Source of the DNA: JBKEDS01 sp047975545
GTDB lineage: Bacteria; Bacteroidota; Bacteroidia; Flavobacteriales; Flavobacteriaceae
Direction: 5' to 3'
Length of the DNA stretch: 64,000 nt
NCBI GenBank assembly: GCA_047975545.1
Contig: JBKEDS010000023.1
Span: forward strand, 1-64,000
This document shows, in pieces, positions 25,476-35,700 of this stretch. Position numbers and translations under genes: made by a program. Numbering within the stretch: the stretch's first letter is position 1; the number at the start of each line of letters is the position of its first letter. Below the pieces are notes generated by a model. It had not been told where the DNA came from, ran no database searches, and saw only the letters and a program-made list of their open reading frames with translations.

Positions 25476-26441
25476 ATGAAAAAAATAATTTATATACTGG
25501 CAATAAGTCTTGTAAATGGCTTTTTTATCTCATGCACAAGTGAAGATGAAGATACCCTTTTCAATAAATCGGCCGAAACAAGAGTACAAGAAAAATTGCA
25601 GGAATATAGAAACATACTAACCTCGTCCGAAAATGGTTGGTATGGTACCTACATCCCATTTCAAAGTGGCCCGGAAGTAAAGCTATGGTTTTCATTTAAT
25701 GAAAATGGAAGGGTAACCACATGGTCCGATATGCCCTCTGGGACCTATATAAACCCAATAACCAAAAAAGGCGTTTTCGAAAAAGACGAGACCAATTACC
25801 GAGTAGGCATACACCAAGCACCCGATTTAATTTTTGAAGATTTCATGGTGTTATCGAATATTGCAATCCAGAATAATGGGAGTTTTAGTGGTGAGTACGA
25901 GTTTGAATTTGTAAGTGCTTCCCAAGATTCGGTTGTTTTAAGATCGAGCTTAGAATTAAATACAACAGATAGAACACAATTTGTGCTATATCCCGCAACA
26001 ACGGACAGCGAGGGCAATATCGTTGAACAGGGCGAAGTGGCCGATAGTTATAGCATATGGAAAGAACAAATGGATGTATTTCTGGAAATAAACCCCGAAT
26101 ATGCCACAACAACCGCCGATGAAGATTATATCAATTCAAAATATATCTATGCGTTTGTAAAAAACAATACAGCTATTTTTATAATGCCCGATTTTGAAAC
26201 ACATGGCATTTATATAGGAAAAATTGGCACAAACGAGGTAGGCCGATATATTCCATATGGGGGCGTATACCGGTCTATTTTCGAAATCTATGATGGCGAG
26301 TGGGTGCTAAACGTCCCTTTCGAATATTCCATTAGCAATTCATCTTATTTGTCCGAGGTAAACACAATCGACATAGGGGCATTAATACCTCTGGTATATG
26401 TTACGGACGGTGACAATAGCGGATACGAAATATTAAACTAA
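25476..26441 (+). CDS. DUF4302-type lipoprotein (locus 1)
   Basis: This 321-residue lipoprotein (signal LVNGFFISC, lipid cysteine near residue 20) matches the DUF4302 type: RVQEKLQEYRNILTSSENGWYGTYIP at the start (shown in part: RVQEKLQEY, then GWYGTYIP), followed by FSFNENGRVTTWSD and repeated beta strands. It starts 12 bp after the metallopeptidase gene. The paralogue in locus 2 is 462 residues long, so this copy is shorter by about 140 residues, mainly at the C-terminal half. Function is unknown; constant linkage to SusC/D and the peptidase suggests a surface ligand-handling role. Confidence 0.82.
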   Translation: MKKIIYILAISLVNGFFISCTSEDEDTLFNKSAETRVQEKLQEYRNILTSSENGWYGTYIPFQSGPEVKLWFSFNENGRVTTWSDMPSGTYINPITKKGVFEKDETNYRVGIHQAPDLIFEDFMVLSNIAIQNNGSFSGEYEFEFVSASQDSVVLRSSLELNTTDRTQFVLYPATTDSEGNIVEQGEVADSYSIWKEQMDVFLEINPEYATTTADEDYINSKYIYAFVKNNTAIFIMPDFETHGIYIGKIGTNEVGRYIPYGGVYRSIFEIYDGEWVLNVPFEYSISNSSYLSEVNTIDIGALIPLVYVTDGDNSGYEILN

Positions 26442-26540
26442 AAATTAAAGATGTTTCCGTTTTTAAATTAAGATTCAAGCCAACCAGAAAAATAATTAGG
26501 CATTCAACCTGGCCATTTAAAGGCTAATATACAGTAACAG

Positions 26541-27665
26541 ATGAAAACGATAAGATTAATAATAATGGCGTGTTTGTTTAACGTGTTTTCGTGTACCTTT
26601 AGTAACGATGACATTACGGTAACCGCACGACCCGAAGAAACCGAGGAAGTAACCCCCAGTGGTTATTTTACCTACACTACTTTTGAGGGCTCACAAGTAT
26701 TAATAGCCAAGTATAACGAATTGTACCCGGACAATAAAATAGACGATATCATACCAGCTACGCTTGACGAAATTTATGCTGCATACGCCAAAAGCGGAGT
26801 AGACGCCGCAACCGAAATACCCAGTTATATTTATGATAAATCCAAGCCAATTACAGAGGTTGTGGCAGCTTTGGAACAAGCGGGAATAGAAATGAAAGAT
26901 ATAGAGGGCTATTATCACCAACCAATCGACGAAGTTGCTTTTTTCAATCTTGGGTTCGATGATTTTTATGGCGGTACGATTAATTTAATAAACGCTATTG
27001 GCGATTTAGATGAAATGAAGCGCTCCCCCTATGTTGGGTACGATAAATTTTTGGCCGATACTTACGAATTTTGCGGAATTATAGATACTCCGGGCATTTA
27101 TAGTACAGAAACCTATACTTCGGGAGGGATTAGTGTAGGCAACATGGTACTAACCAAAGGCTACGTAGATGCTGGTATAACAGAAGATTTTACAGTAGAG
27201 GAATTGAAAGTGGACGTAAACCCCTTAAGCCAGCCCGTACCTGCCGGCCGATATCAATTAAACCGTTTTTTTGATGTGGGCGATATTATGGTAGCTTGGT
27301 TGGATCTTCAGGAAATGGATTCCAGCGCTAATACCATAACGTTTACAGTATGCCATAATTTTTACGATGGGCGTGTGTTTCGGTTAGATTATTCGGGTAC
27401 CTATACTTATGTTGAAGAATTAGCGGATACCGATGGCGATGGTATTAACGACGATTATGAATTTACCGTATCCTGCGGCAATACATCCGTAGACTATCCC
27501 GATACCGATGGCGATGGCGATCCCGATTATCAGGACGACGATGACGATGGCGACGGTATATTAACAATAAATGAAAATGCCGACCCAAATGAAGATGGCA
27601 ACCCAAATGATGCCAAAGATTCAGATGGCGATGGTACTCCAGATTATTTAGATTCAGATAGTTAA
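26541..27665 (+). CDS. Surface lipoprotein with C-terminal calcium-binding Asp-rich repeats (locus 1 only)
   Basis: This 374-residue lipoprotein (signal ACLFNVFSC) has a globular part of about 270 residues that I do not recognise. Its C-terminus (about 295-374) is a run of thrombospondin type 3-like calcium repeats: DTDGDGINDDYE, DTDGDGDPDYQDDDDDGDG, DSDGDGTPDYLDSDS. Such repeats often act as stiff, calcium-dependent spacers in secreted flavobacterial proteins. It ends in the repeat with no T9SS sorting domain. It has no counterpart in locus 2, but its upstream spacer resembles the spacer before the locus 2 SusD gene. No enzyme motif was seen. Confidence 0.78.
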   Translation: MKTIRLIIMACLFNVFSCTFSNDDITVTARPEETEEVTPSGYFTYTTFEGSQVLIAKYNELYPDNKIDDIIPATLDEIYAAYAKSGVDAATEIPSYIYDKSKPITEVVAALEQAGIEMKDIEGYYHQPIDEVAFFNLGFDDFYGGTINLINAIGDLDEMKRSPYVGYDKFLADTYEFCGIIDTPGIYSTETYTSGGISVGNMVLTKGYVDAGITEDFTVEELKVDVNPLSQPVPAGRYQLNRFFDVGDIMVAWLDLQEMDSSANTITFTVCHNFYDGRVFRLDYSGTYTYVEELADTDGDGINDDYEFTVSCGNTSVDYPDTDGDGDPDYQDDDDDGDGILTINENADPNEDGNPNDAKDSDGDGTPDYLDSDS

Positions 27666-27745
27666 AAATAAAGGATGTGAATACAATGTAATTAACATCA
27701 AGCAAACCAAAAATGTTAATTGTGTATTCTTCCAATTATTAAAAT

Positions 27746-27800
27746 CAATAAATATCAACACATGAAACCCTCTTTGAGGGCTTTAGCAAAGCCAAGATAA
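27746..27800 (+). other. Recurrent leader copy C followed by a 12-codon frame
   Basis: CAATAAATATCAACA (27746-27760), one base different from leaders A and B, is followed by ATG at 27762 and a frame reading MKPSLRALAKPR then TAA at 27798-27800. The next real gene starts 110 bp later. It may be a decayed gene start or a tiny leader peptide. Evidence is the leader match only. Confidence 0.35.
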
Positions 27801-27909
27801 AGACCTCCACAAAAGGACATGAATAAAAACAGCGGACAGTAATCTTTCGGTTTTTTTGCTACGTTATTTAAAGAACTTAAAATCAAACATTTAACTTAAA
27901 CTTATTCGA

Positions 27910-28977
27910 ATGAAAAAATATATTGCGGCAATATTACTATTTAGTTTATTCTTTGCCTGTTCATCCGATGGCGATAGCCCAGTAGTAAAAGCAACCAAAT
28001 TAAGTACGTTCAACATTCATTTACAAGAAACAACTTTAACCTCGGCATCTATAAAATGGGATGCAGTTACTGTTTCCGATGGAAGCTCGGTGACTTACGA
28101 TATTTATTTAAACAATAAAATAGATCTTGATTATAGCAATGTTGCATTAAATTACACATCAACCAGTTATAATTTTACAGATTTAACAAGTGGAGTAGAT
28201 TATTTCGTTAAAATTATAGCTAAAAATGAAGAAGGGGTAGTAGAAGAAAAAACTTCCACATTTACAACTATTACCAATGAAAAACCAACAAAATTTACAG
28301 CTGCTATAGAAAATATCGAGGCTTTTTCAGCATCCTTATCATGGATAGAAGCAACTGACCCCGAGGGAACAGCGGTAACCTATGATATTTATTTGAATAA
28401 CAATTTGCTGGTCGAAAACCTAACGGGTTTAACCTACGATCTTACGGACTTGGAAGAAGAAACCTATTACACCGTTACCGTAGCAGCTAAAGATGCCGAT
28501 GGTTATCAAAGAGAAGTGGTAACAGAGTTTACCACACCAAAGTATGTTGCCATTTTAGGGAGTTATTCAGAAAATAACAGTGGTACGATTACCGCAAAAG
28601 GTAATCTAAATTCAGGAACGCTTATATATTATGGAGGAAGCAAAACTGAGTTTGATATTTATTTATACGATGAAGAAACCGGAAACCGCTTTTATTTCTA
28701 TTTAAGGGCTGTCGATGGTACTTATAATTTCGAAGAACAAGAATTTGTTACAGGAGGTACATATAGGGTTGTCGAGGCTTCGTATAAAGATAGCTCAAGC
28801 GAGTATTGGGATTGGGGCTTTGGATCCGTAAAGCTTAATCTTAAACGCAATACAGATAATACATATTCAATCTCTTTTAGTTTCCAAACCAATTATTATG
28901 GTAGCGAACCCGTTGCTGATTATGCCGATCTTACAGGAAGTTTTCAGGGAGCGTTAACTTTCGATGACCAGTCATAG
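27910..28977 (+). CDS. Fibronectin type III domain lipoprotein (locus 1 only)
   Basis: This 355-residue lipoprotein (signal LFSLFFACSS, lipid cysteine near residue 17) contains two fibronectin type III domains, about 30-122 and 126-212. Matching edges are TSASIKWDAVTVSDGSSVTY and SASLSWIEATDPEGTAVTY, and TSGVDYFVKIIAKNEEG and EEETYYTVTVAAKDADG. A C-terminal beta domain of about 140 residues follows (GSYSENNSGTITAKGNL onward) and is not recognised. It ends the plus-strand locus 1. A ligand-binding or spacer role on the cell surface is inferred; there are no catalytic motifs. Confidence 0.85.
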   Translation: MKKYIAAILLFSLFFACSSDGDSPVVKATKLSTFNIHLQETTLTSASIKWDAVTVSDGSSVTYDIYLNNKIDLDYSNVALNYTSTSYNFTDLTSGVDYFVKIIAKNEEGVVEEKTSTFTTITNEKPTKFTAAIENIEAFSASLSWIEATDPEGTAVTYDIYLNNNLLVENLTGLTYDLTDLEEETYYTVTVAAKDADGYQREVVTEFTTPKYVAILGSYSENNSGTITAKGNLNSGTLIYYGGSKTEFDIYLYDEETGNRFYFYLRAVDGTYNFEEQEFVTGGTYRVVEASYKDSSSEYWDWGFGSVKLNLKRNTDNTYSISFSFQTNYYGSEPVADYADLTGSFQGALTFDDQS

Positions 28978-29044
28978 AACGAAATCGTTAATAGGGAACA
29001 TGAAAAAATTATATGGTTTTTAGAGTGTGTAAGTATCCCGCACT

Positions 29045-30094
29045 TTAACTTTCCGCATTAAAAAACACCTTGTAAAAGTGCATTTTTTTTTCGGTATCGT
29101 AACCACGCTCTAAATACTCGGTTGAGGCGTCGGGCGCATCAATATCCAGTTTTATTTGTATGTTGGTGTCCAGTTTTATTTCGGTTTTAATTTTTTTCTT
29201 TTCCTTGTTTACCACACGTTCCGAAACGTCAAATTGGTTCCTGATAACAATATTTTGTTCGCCCTCGAAAGTTTTTTTATAATCGTCGAAAAGGGCTTTT
29301 TGCTTGTCCTCTTCAAAAATTTCATCCTTAAAACGCTCGATATTCACCACTTCGTTTTCTTTGAAAAAATCGATGGTCTTGGCCAAAAAACTGTTCTGTT
29401 CTTGGTTGCCAAAGCTTGTTTTTACTATGTCTTCGGAAAAATCCTTGCAAAGCTCAATATATTGCTGCGTGTGGTTATTGGCGTCGTCGGCAAATTTTAT
29501 GTTTAAAAATTGGTTGGTCCAGTATTGGGCATCGTAACTGTTGTTGTCCACGCTAAACACTATGGGGCCTTCGGTGTCGCTTTGGTTTAAAATTAGGCAG
29601 CCCTTATCAACCTTTTTGCTGCTAATGCCTTTTTGCACCACCACGTCGTAACTGTTGTTTTCGAGGTAGGTTTGAAAAAAATTCACCTTGTTTTCAATTT
29701 TAAAAATACCAAGCGCATTGGTGGTTATATCGTTAAACTCAATGCCTTCGAACATAACCACCAGCACGTCGCCCGTTTTTATGTTGGCCGAATTGGATTG
29801 CTCGAACAAATGTGTAACTATGTGTTTTGAAACCTCGATAAACGCCTCGTCGTCGTTAAAAATCTGGCTGCTGTAACTGTTAATTTCGTTTAGGCTAATA
29901 TTGGCATGGTGGTTAAACCGGTAGCTTTGTACCACGGTGCCGAAAGGGCGCAACAGGAAAGGCAGCATAAGGTCGTAGCTGGCCTCATCGAAATCGACCG
30001 GTTTTTCCGAAAAGGCATTTTTTGTGCTATTAAATTTGTTGCCAACCTTGTGGATGATGAATTTTGAGATTGAAGCGTTTTTTCGTGAAATCAT
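29045..30094 (-). CDS. Nucleoid-associated protein (NdpA/YejK family)
   Basis: This 349-residue cytoplasmic protein matches the 37-kDa nucleoid-associated family: it starts with a helix around ISKFIIHKVGN, contains LLRPFGTVVQSYRF near 47, KTGDVLVVMFEGIEFND near 105, and an NFFQTYLENNSYDVVVQKGI region near 135. No signal peptide is present. E. coli YejK is 335 residues, similar to this. It binds DNA or nucleoid components; a precise role is not established. It sits with the next gene on the minus strand between the two SusC/D loci. Confidence 0.85.
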   Translation of the reverse strand: MISRKNASISKFIIHKVGNKFNSTKNAFSEKPVDFDEASYDLMLPFLLRPFGTVVQSYRFNHHANISLNEINSYSSQIFNDDEAFIEVSKHIVTHLFEQSNSANIKTGDVLVVMFEGIEFNDITTNALGIFKIENKVNFFQTYLENNSYDVVVQKGISSKKVDKGCLILNQSDTEGPIVFSVDNNSYDAQYWTNQFLNIKFADDANNHTQQYIELCKDFSEDIVKTSFGNQEQNSFLAKTIDFFKENEVVNIERFKDEIFEEDKQKALFDDYKKTFEGEQNIVIRNQFDVSERVVNKEKKKIKTEIKLDTNIQIKLDIDAPDASTEYLERGYDTEKKMHFYKVFFNAES

Positions 30095-30153
30095 ACTATT
30101 ACAATTTTGTATTGCAATAGTACTAATTTTGGAAGGAAAAATATAGGTTGAAG

Positions 30154-32577
30154 TTAATTCAATTTATACAACAAAACCGAATTGTTTTCGCCTTTGGCAA
30201 CAAACTCCAAACTGTTTTTTGTGCGGTTTAAATCGATTGCCGATGTGCCATAAACCGGGAAATTGGGCAGTGGTTGGGCTTGGCTGTCGAACATGTAAAT
30301 TTTTTGCGCCTGTAAATCGGTTGCCGAAATGTATATTTTGTTGTTTACGATAAATAGCTTTGGGGCGGTATAATTCCCGAAATCCAATTCCACGGTTTTG
30401 TTGTTTATAACCAAGGTGTTTCCGTTTAATGTAGCCAAGGTTTTGCTGCTTGTTGTAATACCGTGGTTTTTGGTTAGGTTTAAATTTTTGGACGAAACGT
30501 TTCCTTTGGCATCGACCAAAATTAAATCGCCCATTGCCGTTGTCGTGGTAAAAGTGTCGTTATAGGCAAAAACGGGCTGGGCCGAGTAGTTGTGGTTTTG
30601 TTTTGGCGTAACCCTAACCCTTCCGGTACGGTCCAAAATATAGAGCTTATCGGCGGTTTTTAAAACAAGATAATCCTTTGAGCCTATTCTAAAATGTTGC
30701 GGTGGGGTAATGATATTGTTTTCGGCCGTTTTAAAGGTAAAACCCTTAACGGTGTTGCCTTTGGCATCGTACATTAATGCGTTTTTGTCTTGGGTTACCA
30801 GCAAGCGGTAGTTTTTGTTGTTGTCGTAATCGAAAAGCGCCAAGGGCTGGGTAATGGCATCATTAAATTTTTTCGGAAACGGTTTAACCTCGTTTCCGTT
30901 TCTATCGATAACATAAAGGTTGTGGGGCGTGGCAAATACCAACTGCAGGCGGCCGTTTTTGTAAATATCCATTTGGTTTATTTGGCCAAGAACGGGCGCT
31001 TCTAACGGTTTTTTCCAAAGTATTTTCCCTTTGTTCGAAATTAAATATAGGTTGTTGTTAACGTCCTGTATCACAATTTCGTTTTCTTTTGTAATGTGGT
31101 TGGTAACAAATTGTGGCGTGCTTAATAAATCGGCACTAAGTTTTATGTTCAGTTCTTCGGTAATTGTAGTGTTGTTCGCTTTGCTTTTGTTTTTTTCAAT
31201 AATACCGTTTACGTGGGCAAAATGGGTATCGAAAACAAATTGAAAAGCCGAAATATTATAGGCTTGTAGGTTAACGTCAAGCGTGTCCTTCACATTAATA
31301 TTAATAATTTGTTTTAAGGTCGAAGGATTAGCTACAAGCAGGATAGACGAGGCATCGCTTAGTTCTTTCTTTATGTTTTTATACGGCTCGGCATTGGCCA
31401 GAGTAGTCCTGTTTTGGTAGTTGGTAATAATACTTTGCAACAATTCAGTATTGTTGGAAAACACAAAATAGTTGTCCAACACGCAATAGCTGCTGGCTTC
31501 CTTGAAGGAAATAAGCGGATAAAAAACACTACTAAACAAATCGGGCGTGCTAAAGCCGTAAATAGGGGTTTCCCTAAAGGTTTGGGTTATGGTTCGGTTG
31601 GCAATCAAGGCTGCTTCGGTGGCAATATTGTCCAACGAGTTTAAAACAACGGCACGGTCTTTATCTTGAAAAATAACACCCACTTCGGCACTATTGCTAA
31701 ACAGCGGTGCGCTTATAACCGAATCAGTTTTATTGAAGGTCTCCAAGCGCTCTTGCAGTTTTTCGAAATCGTTAAAAGTGAAACTTAAAAACCCATCGCA
31801 ATTAAAAGGTGCAATATGTTGCAATTGGTTTACTTGCGGGGTGTTGCCCTTAAACACGTTAACAAGGCTTTGGGTGGAATCGTTGGCCTTGGCTATACCG
31901 TTAAGCAGTATTTTATTTTGGTTTACATCAACATCGATGGCCAAATACTTGGTAAAGGATTTAAGCGGAAGTGCTTCGGCATCGGGAAAAACTGAGGTTA
32001 TAAATGGTGTTTTGGCCTTTACAAAAACCGAAAATGTCCTATTATTGTTGGTCGTATGGTATATTTTTGAAAAATCTTCGTTTATGGGTGTGTCTTCAAA
32101 AACGGCATTAATTAGGTGTCGGGACGTGCTTGCAAAAAATACGCTATCGACAACGGTGCTATACAAAATTTGTTTGTTTAGCGTGGTTTTGGCAACGTTA
32201 TTGTTTTTAATACTTAGTTTTTCTTCTTTTATGTTTAAAGTTGAATCTATTTTGAACAACCCCTTGTGGTATTTGGTAATAAGGGCGTAATGCAGGCTGT
32301 CGTTTTCTTCGGAAAAACAAATTAGCACATCGTCTTTCGGATGTATTAGCGATAAATTTTTAAGGGTGTTATTTACGTTTTTATAACTATCGGTTTTTGA
32401 AAGCTGCTGCAAAAAATCGCTGTTTTTAATGCTGCTTTTTAAATCGTCAAGGTTTGATGTTTTTATAATTATTGAAGCGTTCTTGGGGATGAAATCTATT
32501 ACTGTTTTTTTTGTGTTGTTACTGTTTTTGCAACTTATAACAAGCAGAAGTAAAATAAAACAAAATTTAAAATTCAT
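30154..32577 (-). CDS. Large lipoprotein with C-terminal beta-propeller-like repeats
   Basis: This 807-residue lipoprotein (signal LLLLVISC, lipid cysteine at residue 16) has an N-terminal half of about 460 residues with two related regions (DFIPKNASIIIKTSNLDDL near 27; FKNTPQVNQLQHIAPFNCDG-type near 255) and a C-terminal half with repeated blades such as KGKILWKKPLEAPVLGQI, GNEVKPFPKKFNDA and AKGNTVKGFTFKT. Those repeats fit a PQQ-like or WD-like propeller. I recall similar proteins in flavobacteria sometimes mislabelled as RNase HII because of a neighbouring gene; nothing here supports RNase activity. Function is unknown. Confidence 0.75.
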   Translation of the reverse strand: MNFKFCFILLLLVISCKNSNNTKKTVIDFIPKNASIIIKTSNLDDLKSSIKNSDFLQQLSKTDSYKNVNNTLKNLSLIHPKDDVLICFSEENDSLHYALITKYHKGLFKIDSTLNIKEEKLSIKNNNVAKTTLNKQILYSTVVDSVFFASTSRHLINAVFEDTPINEDFSKIYHTTNNNRTFSVFVKAKTPFITSVFPDAEALPLKSFTKYLAIDVDVNQNKILLNGIAKANDSTQSLVNVFKGNTPQVNQLQHIAPFNCDGFLSFTFNDFEKLQERLETFNKTDSVISAPLFSNSAEVGVIFQDKDRAVVLNSLDNIATEAALIANRTITQTFRETPIYGFSTPDLFSSVFYPLISFKEASSYCVLDNYFVFSNNTELLQSIITNYQNRTTLANAEPYKNIKKELSDASSILLVANPSTLKQIININVKDTLDVNLQAYNISAFQFVFDTHFAHVNGIIEKNKSKANNTTITEELNIKLSADLLSTPQFVTNHITKENEIVIQDVNNNLYLISNKGKILWKKPLEAPVLGQINQMDIYKNGRLQLVFATPHNLYVIDRNGNEVKPFPKKFNDAITQPLALFDYDNNKNYRLLVTQDKNALMYDAKGNTVKGFTFKTAENNIITPPQHFRIGSKDYLVLKTADKLYILDRTGRVRVTPKQNHNYSAQPVFAYNDTFTTTTAMGDLILVDAKGNVSSKNLNLTKNHGITTSSKTLATLNGNTLVINNKTVELDFGNYTAPKLFIVNNKIYISATDLQAQKIYMFDSQAQPLPNFPVYGTSAIDLNRTKNSLEFVAKGENNSVLLYKLN

Positions 32578-32724
32578 AATGTGTTAGGCTTTATGCAAAC
32601 CTAATCAATATATAAACAAAAAAGTGGGAATTCGGTAAAAATACGTATTCTGTTGTATTGGTAGTTAATAGTTGGTTTTTTTGAAAAAAAGCAATGGAAT
32701 TAACTATTTTAACACAGCTTCATT

Positions 32725-32754
32725 TTGTTTTTTAACATTTATTTAAGATGTTTG
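32725..32754 (+). promoter_or_regulatory. Probable promoter of SusC/D locus 2
   Basis: TTG at 32725-32727, a 19 bp spacer and GATGTTTG at 32747-32754 match the Bacteroidota promoter with one mismatch in the -7 box. The expected start lies about 25 bp before the SusC start codon. Confidence 0.5.
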
Positions 32755-32782
32755 TTATGGACTAATTTACAAACGAACCAAT

Positions 32783-35700
32783 ATGAAGTTAAAATTGACA
32801 ACAATGTTAACGCTTGTTTTAGCGTTTTCAGTGCAGTTTTCCAATTCGCAACAATCAAAATCTATTAGTGGCAAAATAACCGATTCAGGAGGAATACCTT
32901 TGGCGGGGGTAACTGTTATGATAAATGGGACTACCAAAGGTGCGGTAACGGATTTCGATGGCGTTTATTCCATAATGGCCAAAACGGGCGATGTTTTAAA
33001 AATAAGCTACGTCGGGATGGGAACACAAACCATAACCGTTGGCGGTAACAACACGATAAATGTTGTGATGAAAGAGGATTTAGAAAGTTTGGATACCGTT
33101 GTTATTACGGGCTACCAAAATGTAAAACGCGATTTGTTTACCGGGGCTTCGCAAACCATTAATGCCGCCGATGTTAAGTTAGATGGTGTTCCCGACCTAT
33201 CAAGGGCATTGGAAGGCCGCGCCGCAGGCGTTAGCGTACAAAACGTAACAGGCACCTTTGGCGCAGCGCCAAGGATAACCATTAGGGGGGCATCCTCTAT
33301 TTTGGGCGATACAAAGCCCATTTGGATTATCGATGGCGTTATACAGGAAGAAATTGTTAACCTTTCCGTTTCCGATTTAGTTTCCGGCGACCCCAATACC
33401 TTGTTAAGCTCTGCCGTTGCCGGATTAAACGCTTCCGATATACAAAGTTTCGAAATCCTTAAAGATGCCTCGGCTACTGCATTATACGGGGCACGAGCGT
33501 TAAATGGCGTAGTGGTTATAACCACCAAATCGGGCAAAAGAAACCAAAAACCAACATTTAACTATGCGCTCGAATTGGCGGTAAGGGACATTCCCAGATA
33601 CTCTAATTACGATTTGCTAAACTCCCAAGAAACCGTTTCGGTTTACAGGGAAATGGAATCCAAGGGCTTTTTGGATATGCCCAGTTCGTTCCAAGGACGT
33701 TATGGCGGCATTTACAACATTATGTACCGAGCCATAAATAATTATGATGAAACTACCGGGCAATTCCAGTTGGAAAATACGCCCGAGGCCAGGGCCAAGT
33801 TTTTGCAGCAGTACGAGCTGGCCAATACCAACTGGTTTAAAACCTTGTTTAATGCAGCGCCAACCCAAACCCATACCCTTAGCTTTTCAGGTGGGGGCGA
33901 AAATTCCACATCGTATGCCTCGCTTGGTTACTATACCGATGGCGGATGGACGGTTGCCGATAGGGTAAGGCGCATTACCGGAAATTTACGAAACACCTAT
34001 TACCTAATAGACGATAAATTAAAAATAACCACCCAAATGCAAGGTTCTATCCGTAACCAGTTGGCACCCGGGACATTTGCCCGAAACGAAGATTTGGTGG
34101 GAGGCTCGTACACAAGGGATTTCGATATAAACCCCTTTAGTTACGCCTTAAATACCAGTAGGGCATTACGACCAAGGGACAATAATGGCAACTTGGAATA
34201 TTCGCGTTATAACTGGGCACCTTTCAATATTTTGGACGAGTTGGATAATAATAAAATGGAACTCAATGTAAACGATATAAAATTCCAAGCCCAGATAGAT
34301 TACGAGTTCAACGATAATTTAAAGTATACTTTCTTAGGTTCTGCCCGTTATGCGGTGTCCAATAACGAGCATGCCGTTACCGAAAATTCCAATGTGGCGG
34401 CGGCATACAGGTCGGCCGAAACAACTATTGTTCAAGAGGAAAATACTTTTTTGTTCGACGACCCCGACAAACCAAACGAATTGCCTTACGTAGTGCTTCC
34501 GGTGGGCGGGATATTAATAAACTCGAAAAACACCTTAACCACCTATACCGTAAGGAATGCCTTGGAGTTTACTAAAAGCTTTAACGATAATACTCATGGG
34601 CTTACGCTTTACGGTGGGCAAGAATACCGTTATGCCGACCGTTCCGAAAGTTCCAATACTGGTTACGGTTATCAGTTCGATAGGGGAGGCACCGTATTTA
34701 CCGACCCCGACATATTACGAAAAGCCATTATAGAGGGCAATCCCTATTTTTCGGCTTCCGAAACAAGGCAGCGCGAAGTAACGTTTTTCGGAAGTGCAAC
34801 CTACGATTACCAGCGCAAATACGTACTTAGCTTAACAGGAAATTACGAAGGCTCCAATAGAGCGGGAAAATCGTCGGACTCCCGATGGCTGCCAACCTAC
34901 ACCGTAGGAGGCCGTTGGAATTTGGATAAGGAAGATTTTATAAAAAACTCCAACGTTATATCAAGCATGGCCTTTCGCCCCAGTTACGGGTTAGTGGCCT
35001 TGCTCGCCGATAGGGCCACAAACAATTTAGCCGTATTCAGAAATCAAATAACAGATAGATATACTTCTACCGATAGGGAAAACTATATCGATATTGAAGA
35101 CTTACAAAACAGCGAGCTAACTTGGGAAAAAACCTTGGAACTAAACTTAGGTTTGGATGTTGGCCTTTTTGATAATAGGATACAATTGAATTTTGATGCT
35201 TACTTTAGAAAAGGTAAAGATTTAATAGACCTTATAAGGACTACGGGTATCGGCGGCGAGTCCATTAAACTGGGCAACAACTCCGAAATGACCACCAACG
35301 GTATCGAGTTCCAGTTAAACACGGTAAATATAAAAACCGATGACTTTAGTTGGAAAACAGGGTTTAACATCTCACATTTCAACCAAGAAGTAACAGCCTT
35401 AAAGCAGCAATCCAACGTGTTCGATTTGGTTTCCGGAGCGGGAAAAGGGAATACGATAGGGCGTCCCAAAGGTGCTTTATTTTCGTTTCGGTTCGAGGGG
35501 CTTAACGAGTGGGGCTTGCCCGAGTTTTTTACCGAACACCCCGATTTTAACCCCGATAGGCCTTACGATTTAATCGATTTTGAAGATACCGATAACGTAC
35601 AGGATTACCTAAAATATGAAGGTGCCATAGAGCCTAACCTATCGGGTGGTTTTGCTAACAGCTTCACTTATAAAAATTGGGATTTTAGCTTTTTCATTTC

